NCBI GenBank assembly: GCA_028044295.1
Contig: JAOFSE010000002.1
Coordinates: forward strand, 62,001 to 126,000
DNA from: Sulfurimonas sp.
Lineage (GTDB): Bacteria > Campylobacterota > Campylobacteria > Campylobacterales > Sulfurimonadaceae
DNA length: 64,000 nucleotides
Direction of reading: 5' to 3'
The position numbers were made by a program, and so were the translations under genes. The notes below the pieces were generated by a model, which had not been told where the DNA came from, searched no databases, and saw only the letters and a program-made list of their open reading frames with translations. Shown in pieces: positions 9,836 to 28,929 of the stretch (its first letter is position 1; each line of letters starts with the position of its first letter).

Positions 9836-9852
9836 TCTGGCTCAATTTCGAT

Positions 9853-9929
9853 GCTGTCATAGCTCAGTTGGCTAGAGCAGTTGATTTGTAATCAACAGGC
9901 CCGGGGTTCAAATCCTCGTGACAGCACCA
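9853..9929 (+). tRNA. tRNA-Thr(UGU), CCA encoded
   Basis: Cloverleaf: acceptor gctgtca/tgacagc, anticodon loop ttgtaat, CCA. Confidence 0.96.
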
Positions 9930-9975
9930 TTGAAATAGAATATTAGAAACAGTGTTAGACCAGATAATAAATTTC

Positions 9976-10060
9976 GGTGAGATAGTCAAGTGGCCAACGA
10001 CGGCAGACTGTAAATCTGCTCCCTATGGGTTCAGAGGTTCGACTCCTCTTCTCACCACCA
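9976..10060 (+). tRNA. tRNA-Tyr(GUA), CCA encoded
   Basis: Acceptor ggtgaga/tctcacc, anticodon GTA in gactgtaaatc, long variable arm, CCA. Confidence 0.96.
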
Positions 10061-10075
10061 TTTTCAATAGAGTCT

Positions 10076-10151
<76 letters not shown>

Positions 10152-10270
10152 TTGAATATTCTGGAAGCTGAAGTACAATTTCAAAAATTAACTTCATATA
10201 TAGTAGTTTTAAAAATTACTTATATAGCTTTTCATCTAATCAAAAAACTAATTTACTATTAAATATAGAA

Positions 10271-10418
10271 TCATGCAATTATTGCTTAAAACTTGACTAC
10301 CAAAAGCTGTCGTGGCTCAGGGGTAGAGCACTTCCTTGGTAAGGAAGAGGCCGTGGGTTCAATTCCCATCGTCAGCACCATACATAAGTTTTATATAATT
10401 TAAGCAATAATTGAATGA
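10271..10418. repeat. 20-nt inverted repeat (19/20) flanking tRNA-Thr(GGU)
   Basis: tcatgcaattattgcttaaa (10271-10290) versus tttaagcaataattgaatga (10399-10418). Confidence 0.85.
10306..10380 (+). tRNA. tRNA-Thr(GGU), CCA encoded
   Basis: Acceptor gctgtcg/cgtcagc (one T-T mismatch), anticodon loop ttggtaa, CCA. Confidence 0.94.
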
Positions 10419-10468
10419 TTTTTGGGTATAATCCCGTTTCAATTCACAATTTAAGTAGGAGAAACACT

Positions 10469-11668
10469 ATGGCAAAAGAAAAGTTTGAGCGTAATAAACC
10501 GCATGTAAACATTGGTACTATTGGTCACGTTGATCATGGTAAAACAACACTAACAGCAGCAATTACTGCAGTATTAGCAGTATCTAATGGTGCTAAACTA
10601 ATGGACTATGATGCAATCGATAATGCACCAGAAGAGAGAGAGCGTGGTATTACTATCGCTACTTCACACGTTGAGTATGAGACTGATGGTCGTCACTACG
10701 CGCATGTTGACTGTCCAGGTCACGCGGATTATGTTAAGAACATGATTACAGGTGCTGCTCAAATGGATGGTGCTATTCTAGTTGTTTCTGCAGCGGATGG
10801 CCCAATGCCACAAACTCGTGAGCATATCCTTCTTTCTAAGCAAGTTGGTGTTCCATATATCGTTGTTTTCATGAACAAAGAAGATATGGTTGATGATGAA
10901 GAACTAATGGAACTAGTAGAGATGGAAATCCGTGAACTACTTGACATGTATGACTTCCCAGGTGACGATACTCCAATCGTAGCTGGATCAGCTCTTAAAG
11001 CTCTTGAAGAAGCAAAAACTGGTACTCTTGGTGAGTGGTCAGCTAAAATTGTTGAGCTTATGTCTCAAGTAGATGCTTATATTCCTGAGCCTACTCGTGA
11101 AACTGATAAAGATTTCTTAATGCCTGTTGAGGATGTTTTCTCAATCTCTGGTCGTGGAACAGTTGTTACTGGTCGTATCGAACGTGGTGTTATCAAAGTT
11201 GGTGAAGAAGTTGAAATCGTTGGTATCAAAGATACACAAAAAACAACTGTAACTGGTGTTGAAATGTTCCGTAAAGAAATGGAACAAGGTGAAGCTGGTG
11301 ATAACTGTGGTATTCTAATTCGTGGTATAGATAAAGATGCTGTTGAACGTGGTCAAGTACTATGTAAGCCAGGTACTATTAATCCTCACACTAAATTTAC
11401 TGCTGAGATCTATGTACTAAGTAAAGATGAGGGTGGTCGTCATACTCCATTCTTCTCAAACTACCGTCCTCAGTTCTACGTACGTACTACTGATGTTACA
11501 GGTGCAATCACATTACCAGAAGGTACTGAGATGGTTATGCCAGGTGATAATGTTTCAATTTCTGTTGAACTAATTCACCCAATTGCAATGGAACAAGGTA
11601 CTAAGTTCGCTATCCGTGAGGGTGGAAGAACTGTTGGTGCTGGTGTTGTTGCTGAGATTATTGCATAG
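10469..11668 (+). CDS. tuf: Elongation factor Tu
   Basis: [33 protein letters not shown]...; start at ATG 10469 rather than the track start 10415. Confidence 0.98.
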   Translation: MAKEKFERNKPHVNIGTIGHVDHGKTTLTAAITAVLAVSNGAKLMDYDAIDNAPEERERGITIATSHVEYETDGRHYAHVDCPGHADYVKNMITGAAQMDGAILVVSAADGPMPQTREHILLSKQVGVPYIVVFMNKEDMVDDEELMELVEMEIRELLDMYDFPGDDTPIVAGSALKALEEAKTGTLGEWSAKIVELMSQVDAYIPEPTRETDKDFLMPVEDVFSISGRGTVVTGRIERGVIKVGEEVEIVGIKDTQKTTVTGVEMFRKEMEQGEAGDNCGILIRGIDKDAVERGQVLCKPGTINPHTKFTAEIYVLSKDEGGRHTPFFSNYRPQFYVRTTDVTGAITLPEGTEMVMPGDNVSISVELIHPIAMEQGTKFAIREGGRTVGAGVVAEIIA

Positions 11669-11713
11669 TTAGCTTAGGCTAATTTGCAATATCTTTTTAT
11701 AAGGTAAATTAAC

Positions 11714-11866
11714 ATGAGAGAAGCAATTCACTTAGGTTGTGAGAAATGTACTAGACGTAACTATCACACAACTAAAAACAAAAAAACTCATACTGAAAAA
11801 TTTTCAGTAAAGAAATACTGTAAGTTCTGTAAAGAACATACAACACATAAAGAGATGAAACTGTAA
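11714..11866 (+). CDS. rpmG: 50S ribosomal protein L33
   Basis: MREAIHLGCEKCTRRNYHTTKNKKTHTEKFSVKKYCKFCKEHTTHKEMKL; not in ORF track. Confidence 0.95.
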   Translation: MREAIHLGCEKCTRRNYHTTKNKKTHTEKFSVKKYCKFCKEHTTHKEMKL

Positions 11867-11904
11867 TAACAGTTTTGTTTTTTTATTTAGGGCTATAGCT
11901 CTTT

Positions 11905-11980
11905 AGGCGTGTAGCTCCAATGGTAGAGCACTGGATTCCAAATCCAGGTGTTGGGAGTTCGAGTCTCTCCACGCCTGCCA
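11905..11980 (+). tRNA. tRNA-Trp(CCA), CCA encoded
   Basis: Acceptor aggcgtg/cacgcct, anticodon loop ttccaaa, between rpmG and secE. Confidence 0.96.
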
Positions 11981-12044
11981 CACATTTATTAGATGTAGAG
12001 CTTATGAGCTTTATATTTAATTAATGAATATATAGGAAAGTTTA

Positions 12045-12224
12045 ATGAACATTGGTACACACATTAGAAATGCTAGACTAGAGTTAAATAAGGTTATCTT
12101 TCCTACAAAAGGTCAGGTAAAACAAGCCTATATCTCTGTTATCATAGTTGTAACAGTAATTGCAGCTTTTTTAGCATTAGTAGATTTAGCGATGTCTTCA
12201 GTGATGTCAGCAATTTTAGGTTAA
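12045..12224 (+). CDS. secE: Preprotein translocase subunit SecE
   Basis: 59-aa single-TM protein between rpmG/tRNA-Trp and nusG: MNIGTHIRNARLELNKVIFPTKGQVKQAYISVIIVVTVIAAFLALVDLAMSSVMSAILG; not in ORF track. Confidence 0.93.
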   Translation: MNIGTHIRNARLELNKVIFPTKGQVKQAYISVIIVVTVIAAFLALVDLAMSSVMSAILG

Positions 12225-12234
12225 GGGAGTAACA

Positions 12235-12777
12235 ATGGAAGAGACAACAAGTAACCACCAATGGTACTCTATTCAAACTTATGGTAGCGATAGAAAAGTA
12301 AGAGACGCAATCCTTAATATGATTGAGGAAATGGGTTTTCAAGAATTCATAAGTGATGTAATAGTTCCAACTGAGGATGTTATTGAAGTTAAAGATGGTG
12401 ATAAAAAAATTACTGAGCGTTCATTATACTCAGGATATGTGTTTGCTAGAATTGATTTAAATAAAGAGATTCAGCATATGATTCAAGGAATACCAAAAGT
12501 ATCTGGATTTATTGGTGAGAATAATATTCCTACACCATTAAGTGAACATGATATTAATGTTATTCTTGATCGTGTTAACAACCGTGCTGCACCTAAACCA
12601 AAAGTATTTTTTGATAATGGCGAAACTGTTCGTATTATTGATGGTCCTTTTGCTAACTTTACAGCAACGGTAGATGAGTATGATTTAGAACATGGAACTC
12701 TAAAACTAAACGTTTCAATTTTTGGTAGAGCAACTCCGGTTGATATCTCTTATACTCAAGTTGAAAAAATAATTTAA
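12235..12777 (+). CDS. nusG: Transcription termination/antitermination protein NusG
   Basis: WYSIQTYGSDRKVRDAI...SGYVFARI...GETVRIIDGPFANFTATV. Confidence 0.96.
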   Translation: MEETTSNHQWYSIQTYGSDRKVRDAILNMIEEMGFQEFISDVIVPTEDVIEVKDGDKKITERSLYSGYVFARIDLNKEIQHMIQGIPKVSGFIGENNIPTPLSEHDINVILDRVNNRAAPKPKVFFDNGETVRIIDGPFANFTATVDEYDLEHGTLKLNVSIFGRATPVDISYTQVEKII

Positions 12778-12797
12778 ATTAAAAACAAGGAAAAAAA

Positions 12798-13223
12798 ATG
12801 GCAAAGAAAATAGATGGTTATATCAAGCTACAAATTGATGCTGGTAAAGCAAATCCTGCACCACCAGTTGGACCAGCTCTAGGACAACGTGGTGTTAACA
12901 TCATGGAATTCACTAAAGCATTTAATGAAAAAACAAAAGACTTAATGGGTTTTAAAGTACCAACAGTAATTACAGTTTATACAGACAGAAGTTTTACTTT
13001 TGAAACTAAACAACCTACTGCTGCTGCACTTTTAATGAAAGCTGCTAACCTTAAAAAAGGTACTGACAATCCACTTAAAAACAAAGTTGGAAAGTTGACT
13101 AAAGCACAACTAATGGAAGTTGTTGAGCGTAAAATCGTTGATTTAAATACTGATGATAAAGATATGGCAGTTAATACTATATCTGGTACAGCTCGTTCAA
13201 TGGGTATTGAGATAGTAGACTAA
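12798..13223 (+). CDS. rplK: 50S ribosomal protein L11
   Basis: [34 protein letters not shown]. Confidence 0.98.
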   Translation: MAKKIDGYIKLQIDAGKANPAPPVGPALGQRGVNIMEFTKAFNEKTKDLMGFKVPTVITVYTDRSFTFETKQPTAAALLMKAANLKKGTDNPLKNKVGKLTKAQLMEVVERKIVDLNTDDKDMAVNTISGTARSMGIEIVD

Positions 13224-13287
13224 GCAATTAATCATATACCACAATGATTTAAATTAATGTGGAAGAATTTATACGGAGAATTTGACA

Positions 13288-13980
13288 ATGAGCAAAAGAT
13301 ATAAACAACTAATAGAAAAAATAGATATTACTAAAGCATACGGTGTTACAGAAGCATCTGCTACAGTAAAAGATTTAAAAAGTGCAAAATTTGACGAAAC
13401 TGTTGAAATTGCATTAAACTTAAATGTAGATCCTCGTCATGCTGACCAAATGGTTCGTGGTGCAATTGTACTTCCTCACGGAACTGGTAAAACAGTTCGT
13501 GTTGCAGTTTTCGCAAAAGGTGCTAAAGCTGATGAAGCTAAAGCAGCTGGTGCTGATATTGTTGGTACTGATGATTTAGTAGCAGATATTAAAGCTGGTA
13601 TATTCAACTTTGATGTAGTTGTTGCTGCACCTGACTGTATGGGTCTTGTGGGTCAAATTGGTCGTATCCTTGGACCAAAAGGTATGATGCCTAACCCTAA
13701 GACTGGTACAGTAACTCCAGATGTTGCTACAGCAGTTAAAAATGTTAAGGGTGGACAAGTTAACTTTAGAGTTGATAAAAAAGGTAACATCCATGCTGGA
13801 ATAGGTAAAGCAAGTTTTGAAGCTACTCAAATAGCTGAAAACTTAACTTCACTTCTTCAAGCGATTAATAAGCAAAAGCCAGCTTCTGCTAAAGGTCGTT
13901 ACATCAAGAATGGTGCTCTTAGTTTAACTATGAGTCCAGCTGTAAAACTTGATGTTATGGAACTAGCTGATATAAAATAA
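13288..13980 (+). CDS. rplA: 50S ribosomal protein L1
   Basis: [13 protein letters not shown]...[19 protein letters not shown] at 13288 preferred over TTG at 13282. Confidence 0.97.
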   Translation: MSKRYKQLIEKIDITKAYGVTEASATVKDLKSAKFDETVEIALNLNVDPRHADQMVRGAIVLPHGTGKTVRVAVFAKGAKADEAKAAGADIVGTDDLVADIKAGIFNFDVVVAAPDCMGLVGQIGRILGPKGMMPNPKTGTVTPDVATAVKNVKGGQVNFRVDKKGNIHAGIGKASFEATQIAENLTSLLQAINKQKPASAKGRYIKNGALSLTMSPAVKLDVMELADIK

Positions 13981-14128
13981 TTTAGTGATTTTTAGTGTCT
14001 TAGATTATCTAAGGCACTATAAAGTTACTACTTTGGTAACTGCATTTTATGGACTAAAGATATAGGAGCGAAAGCTTAATTTGCAATATGCAAGCCTGTT
14101 GAAGTGTTGTCTGGAAAGGAGATATTCT
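13981..14128 (+). promoter_or_regulatory. Putative L10 leader (rplJL autoregulatory region)
   Basis: 148-nt structured gap before rplJ: agtgtcttaga/tctaaggcact, agttac/gtaact, ttgca/tgcaa stems; position matches known L10 leaders. Confidence 0.5.
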
Positions 14129-14614
14129 ATGACAAAAACACAAAAAGCTGAAATTATTGAAGTACTTTCAAATGAATTCAAAACTGCTCAATCTGTAATC
14201 TTTTGTGATTACAAAGGTTTATCAGTTTCTGAGCTTGAAGGTTTAAGAAAAATTGCTCGTGAAAAAGAAGCGAAAGTTCAAGTTGTTAAAAATACTTTAG
14301 CAACTATTTCACTTGCAAATGCTGAACTTACTGGTATCGAATTAAACGATACTAATATTTTAGTATGGGGTGAAGATTCTGTTGCTACTTCTAAAGTAGT
14401 TTCTGAATTTGCTAAAACTAATGATAAATTTGTAATTAAGTCTGCTTATGTTGACCGTGAAGCTTCTGATGCTGCTAAAGTTGAAGCATTTGCTAAACTT
14501 CCAGGACGTGAAGAGTTACTTGGTATGCTTGCTGCTACTTGGATGGCTCCACTTACAAATCTTGGATTTGGTCTTGATGCACTTAGACAAAAAAAAGAAG
14601 AAGAATCTGCTTAG
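14129..14614 (+). CDS. rplJ: 50S ribosomal protein L10
   Basis: MTKTQKAEIIEVLSNEFKTAQSVIFCDYKGLSVSELEGLRK; ATG 14129 after aaaggag. Confidence 0.97.
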   Translation: MTKTQKAEIIEVLSNEFKTAQSVIFCDYKGLSVSELEGLRKIAREKEAKVQVVKNTLATISLANAELTGIELNDTNILVWGEDSVATSKVVSEFAKTNDKFVIKSAYVDREASDAAKVEAFAKLPGREELLGMLAATWMAPLTNLGFGLDALRQKKEEESA

Positions 14615-14660
14615 TCAGTTAATTCTTTATTAGAGAATGTCTGAGGAATCAGACCAAATT

Positions 14661-14683
14661 AATGAAGTTAAACTTCATTTTTA
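14661..14683 (+). terminator. Attenuator-like hairpin between rplJ and rplL
   Basis: aatgaagt (14661-14668), loop taa, acttcatt (14672-14679) followed by T-run. Confidence 0.5.
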
Positions 14684-14708
14684 AAATATTAAATTAAGGA
14701 GCCTTATT

Positions 14709-15083
14709 ATGGCTGTAACAAAAGAAGACGTATTAGAATTTATCTCAGGACTTTCTGTATTAGAACTTTCTGAATTAGTAAAAGAATTTGAAGAAAAATT
14801 TGGTGTATCTGCACAACCTGTAGCAATGGCTGGTGGCGCTGCTGCTGGTGGTGACGCTGGTGGAGCTGAACAAACTGAGTTCAATGTTATTATCACTGAT
14901 GCTGGTGCTAAGAAAATTGGTGTTATTAAAGCTGTTCGTGCTCTTACTGGTCTTGGACTAAAAGAAGCTAAAGAAGCTTGTGAAGCACTACCATCAACAA
15001 TCAAAGAAGGTGTTGATAAAGAAACTGCTGATGAAGCAAAAGCTGCTCTTGAAGAAGCTGGTGCAACAGTAGAAGTTAAGTAG
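14709..15083 (+). CDS. rplL: 50S ribosomal protein L7/L12
   Basis: [35 protein letters not shown]... Confidence 0.98.
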   Translation: MAVTKEDVLEFISGLSVLELSELVKEFEEKFGVSAQPVAMAGGAAAGGDAGGAEQTEFNVIITDAGAKKIGVIKAVRALTGLGLKEAKEACEALPSTIKEGVDKETADEAKAALEEAGATVEVK

Positions 15084-15100
15084 TTATTTAACTATCACTA

Positions 15101-15124
15101 TGAGAGCTTCGGCTCTCAATTTTT
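15101..15124 (+). terminator. Attenuator-like hairpin with UUCG tetraloop in rplL-rpoB gap
   Basis: tgagagc-ttcg-gctctca followed by atttttg. Confidence 0.7.
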
Positions 15125-15168
15125 GGGCGCTTTTACAATGAGATTTATGTCTCTTTGTAAAAGTGCCC
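15125..15168 (+). other. Long stem-loop in rplL-rpoB gap, possible RNase III-type processing site
   Basis: gggcgcttttacaa...ttgtaaaagtgccc, 14-bp stem with one G-U, inner gaga/tctc pairing. Confidence 0.55.
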
Positions 15169-15269
15169 TTATGTCGTTTATAAGCACTATGAAAAACAAG
15201 CTCTTTTAAAGAGCCACAAAATCTGTTCAAGGACGCTTGAACATGACAATTAACAACTTATCGAGGTAG

Positions 15270-23928
<8,659 letters not shown>

Positions 23929-23949
23929 TTAAATAAAACTCTTTTTCAC

Positions 23950-23982
23950 TTTCTACATGTAGATTTATTCTACATGTAGAAA
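23950..23982 (+). terminator. Post-rpoC hairpin built from two CTACATGTAG palindromes
   Basis: tttctacatgtag (23950-23962), loop atttatt, ctacatgtagaaa (23970-23982): perfect 13-bp stem, then attcttttattt. Confidence 0.75.
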
Positions 23983-24131
23983 ATTCTTTTATTTCCCACA
24001 CAAAACTCCAAATATTAATTTACTCTTAAAATAAGCCAACTTTTATTATATTTTTAATATAATCACGCGTTTATAACTCCCTAAAAATAGAGAGTTAGAT
24101 TCTACTGGAAAAAATAAAGTAAAGGAATTGT

Positions 24132-24506
24132 ATGCCTACAATCAATCAATTGATACGTAATGAGCGTAAACGTGTGATTAAAAAATCAAAATCACCAGCT
24201 CTTGTATCGTGTCCACAACGTCGTGGTGTATGTACTCGTGTTTACACAACTACACCAAAAAAACCTAACTCGGCTTTAAGAAAAGTTGCAAAAGTTCGTT
24301 TAACTTCAGGTTTTGAAGTTATTTCTTATATCGGTGGTGAGGGTCATAACCTTCAAGAGCACTCAATCGTTCTTGTTCGTGGTGGTCGTATTAAAGATTT
24401 ACCTGGTGTTAAATATCACATCGTTCGTGGTGCGTTAGATACTGCTGGTGTTGCTAATCGTATGGTTGCTCGTTCTAAATACGGAACTAAGCGTCCTAAA
24501 AAATAG
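24132..24506 (+). CDS. rpsL: 30S ribosomal protein S12
   Basis: [24 protein letters not shown]...[19 protein letters not shown]. Confidence 0.98.
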   Translation: MPTINQLIRNERKRVIKKSKSPALVSCPQRRGVCTRVYTTTPKKPNSALRKVAKVRLTSGFEVISYIGGEGHNLQEHSIVLVRGGRIKDLPGVKYHIVRGALDTAGVANRMVARSKYGTKRPKK

Positions 24507-24604
24507 TCATTATTGACAAATAGGCTTTAAAGCCAAATATTCAAGCTAGCTACAGGATTAATCTTTAGTGATTGATTTTGAGTAAATTTGAAAAAACAAA
24601 TTGA

Positions 24605-25090
<486 letters not shown>

Positions 25091-25101
25091 TCGGATAAGT
25101 T

Positions 25102-27192
25102 ATGGCAAGATCACATAAACTTAATGATGTAAGAAACATCGGTATCGCTGCACACATTGATGCAGGTAAAACAACAACAACTGAAAGAATTTTATTCTAC
25201 ACAGGTGTTGAGCATAAAATAGGTGAAGTACATGATGGTGCTGCAACTATGGACTGGATGGAGCAAGAGCAAGAGCGTGGTATTACAATTACTTCTGCTG
25301 CTACTACTTGTGAATGGGCTGGTAAACAGATCAATATTATTGATACTCCGGGCCACGTTGACTTCACTATTGAAGTTGAACGTTCTATGCGTGTACTTGA
25401 TGGTGCTGTTTCAGTATTCTGTGCTGTTGGTGGTGTTCAACCTCAATCAGAAACAGTTTGGAGACAAAGAAACCGTTATAAAGTTCCATCTATTGTTTTT
25501 GTTAACAAAATGGATAGAACTGGTGCAGACTTCTACGAAGTTGAGCGTCAAATTCGTGAGAGACTAAAAGGTAATCCAATGCCTTTTCAACTACCTATCG
25601 GTGCTGAAGCTGAATTCGAAGGTGTTGTTGATTTAGTTAAAATGAAAGAAATTGTTTGGGATGAAGACGCAGCAATGGGTTCTGCATACCATGAACAAGA
25701 TATTCGTGCTGACTTACAAGAAATTTCTGATGAGTATAGAGAAAAAATGCTTGAAACTCTTTCAGAAGTTGATGGTAACGAAGAGTTTGCTGAGAAATTC
25801 TTAGAAGGTGAAGAAATTTCACAAGAAGAGATTAAAGCAGCAATCAAATCAGCAACTATTGGTATGGCTGTTGTTCCAATGACTCCAGGTACTGCATTTA
25901 AAAACAAAGGTGTTCAAACTTTACTTGACGCTGTTGTTGATTACTTACCTTCACCAATCGAGTCACCTGCAATTACAGGTACTATGATGGATGATGAAGA
26001 AGTAGAAGTTGCAGTCCCTTCAACTGATGATGGTGATTTCGCTTCACTAGCATTCAAAATTATGACAGATCCATTTGTTGGTGTTCTAACATTTATCCGT
26101 GTTTATCGTGGTAAATTAGAAGCTGGTTCATTTGTTCACAACTCTACTAAAGATAAAAAAGAGAGAGTTGGTCGTATTGTTAAAATGCATGCTATCAAAC
26201 GTGAAGAAGTTAAAGAGATTTATGCAGGAGAAATCGGTGCAGTTGTTGGTCTTAAGTCAACTACTACTGGTGATACTCTTTGTAATGGTGAAGATAAAGT
26301 TGTTCTTGAGAGAATGGACTTCCCAGAGCCAGTTATCTCTGTTGCAGTTGAACCAAAAACTAAAGCGGATCAAGAAAAAATGGGTATTGCACTAAGTAAA
26401 CTAGCTGCTGAAGATCCATCTTTTAGAGTTCATACAGATGAGGAAACTGGTCAAACTATTATTTCAGGAATGGGTGAGTTACACCTTGAAATTCTTGTAG
26501 ATAGAATGAAAAGAGAATTCTCTGTTGAAGCTGAAGTTGGTGCTCCTCAGGTTTCTTACCGTGAGTCTATTAAAGACGAAGTTAACCAAGAGTACAAATA
26601 TGCTAAACAATCAGGTGGTCGTGGTCAATTTGGTCATGTTTACCTTACAATCAAGCCGGGTGATGCTGGAACTGGTTTTGTTTTCCATAACAACATTAAA
26701 GGTGGAGCAATTCCAAAAGAATTTATTCCTGCTGTTGAAAAAGGTTGTGCTGAGACAATGAACACTGGTGTTCTTGCTGGTTATCCTATGGAAGATGTTG
26801 ATGTTACTCTATATGATGGTTCATTTCACGATGTTGATTCAAATGAAATGGCATTTAAACTTGCTGCTTCAATGGGTTTCAAAGAGGGTTGTCGTAAAGC
26901 ACGTCCATCTATCTTAGAACCAATGATGAAAGTTGAAGTTGAAGTACCAGAAGAGAATATGGGTGATGTTATCGGTGACCTTAACCGTCGTCGTGGACAA
27001 GTTAACTCAATGGGTGACCGTTCTGGTAACAAAATTGTTGATGCACACGTACCTCTTTCTGAGATGTTCGGTTATTCAACTGACCTTCGTTCTGCTACTC
27101 AAGGTAGAGCAACTTACTCTATGGAATTTGATCACTATGCTGAAGTTCCTAAAAATGTTTCTGAAGAGATTCAGAAAAAGAGAAACGGTTAG
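25102..27192 (+). CDS. fusA: Elongation factor G
   Basis: [24 protein letters not shown]... Confidence 0.98.
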   Translation: MARSHKLNDVRNIGIAAHIDAGKTTTTERILFYTGVEHKIGEVHDGAATMDWMEQEQERGITITSAATTCEWAGKQINIIDTPGHVDFTIEVERSMRVLDGAVSVFCAVGGVQPQSETVWRQRNRYKVPSIVFVNKMDRTGADFYEVERQIRERLKGNPMPFQLPIGAEAEFEGVVDLVKMKEIVWDEDAAMGSAYHEQDIRADLQEISDEYREKMLETLSEVDGNEEFAEKFLEGEEISQEEIKAAIKSATIGMAVVPMTPGTAFKNKGVQTLLDAVVDYLPSPIESPAITGTMMDDEEVEVAVPSTDDGDFASLAFKIMTDPFVGVLTFIRVYRGKLEAGSFVHNSTKDKKERVGRIVKMHAIKREEVKEIYAGEIGAVVGLKSTTTGDTLCNGEDKVVLERMDFPEPVISVAVEPKTKADQEKMGIALSKLAAEDPSFRVHTDEETGQTIISGMGELHLEILVDRMKREFSVEAEVGAPQVSYRESIKDEVNQEYKYAKQSGGRGQFGHVYLTIKPGDAGTGFVFHNNIKGGAIPKEFIPAVEKGCAETMNTGVLAGYPMEDVDVTLYDGSFHDVDSNEMAFKLAASMGFKEGCRKARPSILEPMMKVEVEVPEENMGDVIGDLNRRRGQVNSMGDRSGNKIVDAHVPLSEMFGYSTDLRSATQGRATYSMEFDHYAEVPKNVSEEIQKKRNG

Positions 27193-27206
27193 AAATAACT
27201 ATCTCT

Positions 27207-27233
27207 TTTATGCTTCCATTTTGGAAGCATAAA
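27207..27233 (+). terminator. Terminator-like hairpin downstream of fusA
   Basis: tttatgcttcca-ttt-tggaagcataaa, 12-bp stem. Confidence 0.7.
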
Positions 27234-27245
27234 GTTTAATAATTA

Positions 27246-27479
27246 CTACGATTTAATCTTTCTTTTTACTTTTACTAAAAACTTTATAATAAGTCTAACA
27301 ACTAAAATAACTGTATAAACTGCCGATGTCCATAGAAGTGGATGTAAGTAGTTTCCTTTTTCAATCATCATTTCTAATCTGGCTATAGGGCTAGTAAATA
27401 GGTCTGAATGTTGCAAAAATGCTAGCAACACTAACAATATCGTGAAATATAGGAGCTCAATTTTTATTTTCTTAATCAT
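27246..27479 (-). CDS. Small membrane protein, unknown function
   Basis: 77 aa with two hydrophobic segments; convergent with fusA. Confidence 0.55.
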   Translation of the reverse strand: MIKKIKIELLYFTILLVLLAFLQHSDLFTSPIARLEMMIEKGNYLHPLLWTSAVYTVILVVRLIIKFLVKVKRKIKS

Positions 27480-27530
27480 ATAGGAATTATAACTGCTATA
27501 ATTAACAAAATAAAATTATCAGGTTAATTA

Positions 27531-28181
27531 ATGAAAACAATATTTAGTTTATTTCTTTTCTCTACACTTATATTTGCAAATAACCCTAAGGTATTTTCAT
27601 CTTTGGGTGATAGTATATATAATAACGTTGATGCAATTGATAACTTAAAGAACTTAACACAGTTCTCATATAAAAAAGATAAGATTCAAAAGTATGTTTC
27701 TGAAGTATCAGCGTTAAAAGAATTAGGTTTTATGATAGAAGCAAATAAAGAAAAAAATAGAGTTACAGAGTATTTAAAAAAAATAAGAAGTTTTAGTGAA
27801 ATTAATCAGTCTTACATTAGAGATGTTAGAATAAACTTTAAAGGTGCTATGAAGACAGATGATAATGATCTTTTTATGAATCTCTTGGAATCAGGTTTAG
27901 TAGATATTAATATGCATAAAAAAGAAATTTTAAACTACTATAAAAAGCATAATGATTTAAATGATACATTAGGCATAGTGTCAAAGGTAGTGATAGAAGA
28001 GAAAAAGAGATTAGAGTCTGTAAAGTCGGCGAGTAAAAATAAAAACTTATCAAAAATTCAAAGAATAAGAGCTAAAGACAAGGCAAAACAAGATGCTTTG
28101 AAAAAATCGCTTGAAGAAGAAGCAATTCGAAAAAAAATAGAGATTAGAAATAATCAAAAACAAGAATTGTCAAACAACTAA
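27531..28181 (+). CDS. Exported protein of unknown function
   Basis: Signal peptide MKTIFSLFLFSTLIFA, charged helical C-terminus. Confidence 0.6.
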   Translation: MKTIFSLFLFSTLIFANNPKVFSSLGDSIYNNVDAIDNLKNLTQFSYKKDKIQKYVSEVSALKELGFMIEANKEKNRVTEYLKKIRSFSEINQSYIRDVRINFKGAMKTDDNDLFMNLLESGLVDINMHKKEILNYYKKHNDLNDTLGIVSKVVIEEKKRLESVKSASKNKNLSKIQRIRAKDKAKQDALKKSLEEEAIRKKIEIRNNQKQELSNN

Positions 28182-28903
28182 CTATCTAAGTTATACCAAA
28201 CATATTCTTGATCAAGCTCTGGTTGTCCCTCTAAAGTATAGTAAGGTTTATATTGTGCTTTGTATGACAAAGATGGACAGTCTTCTACATAGTAGCCTAG
28301 ATAGATCCACCTTTTGTTTGATTTTTGTGCAAAAGTTATTTGATTATATAGCGATAACTTCCCTAATGATAGATGTGTATAATCAGGATCATAGTAAAAA
28401 TATATAGATGATACACCATCTTCTAAAATATCTACTAAGTCAACAGCTATTAGCTTGTCATTTTCATAATATAAAATCTCATAACCAAACTCATTATGCG
28501 CATCTACAAAAGATGAGTAGTAGCTTCTTGGAGTTACAGGAGTATGTTCCCATGACCTTTTATCTTTCATATATAGATGGTACTTTTCAAACAATTCAAG
28601 ATGCTCTTGACTCATCGATGGTCTTTGTATGTATGACTCTAAATGTTGGGCTTTTTTTATAACTCTTCTTTGTGACTTTGAGAATTTAAAGTTGTCTACA
28701 TCTATTTTTATACTTTGACACTCAATACATGTAGCACATGTTGGACGAAAATACATCTTTCCAAATCTTCTATAGCCTCTTTCAATTAACTCTTGGCATT
28801 GTAAAGTGGAACAGTCATTGATGATTTTATAGTGTGTAGTTTGCTCTTTATTATCAAGGTAAGAACATTTGTCATCTAGAGTAAATTCTTTAAGTATATT
28901 CAT
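28178..28903 (-). CDS. bpt: Aspartate/glutamate leucyltransferase (Bpt/ATE family)
   Basis: YRRFGKMYFRPTCATCIECQSIKIDV...SYYSSFVDAHNEFGYEILYY...SIYFYYDPDY. Confidence 0.85.
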   Translation of the reverse strand: MNILKEFTLDDKCSYLDNKEQTTHYKIINDCSTLQCQELIERGYRRFGKMYFRPTCATCIECQSIKIDVDNFKFSKSQRRVIKKAQHLESYIQRPSMSQEHLELFEKYHLYMKDKRSWEHTPVTPRSYYSSFVDAHNEFGYEILYYENDKLIAVDLVDILEDGVSSIYFYYDPDYTHLSLGKLSLYNQITFAQKSNKRWIYLGYYVEDCPSLSYKAQYKPYYTLEGQPELDQEYVWYNLDS

Positions 28904-28929
28904 ATGCGAAGTTTGACATAATTTACTTT

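Noticed and set aside
10415-10468. Track N-terminal extension of tuf
   Set aside because: EF-Tu starts [12 protein letters not shown] at ATG 10469; the extension covers the promoter region.
10759-10947. 62-aa antisense ORF in tuf
   Set aside because: Ser/Ile-rich shadow of EF-Tu; no independent support.
12142-12342. 66-aa antisense ORF
   Set aside because: Overlaps secE and the nusG start on the opposite strand; no motif.
24517-24530. ggctttaaagcc palindrome between rpsL and rpsG
   Set aside because: Too short and without a T-run to call a terminator.
25223-25567. 114-aa and other ORFs inside fusA (25587, 25637, 26132, 26525, 26826, 26933)
   Set aside because: Shadow frames of the highly conserved EF-G gene.
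27246-28181. Toxin-antitoxin or defence island between fusA and bpt
   Set aside because: The two small genes are convergent membrane/exported proteins with no TA or nuclease motifs.
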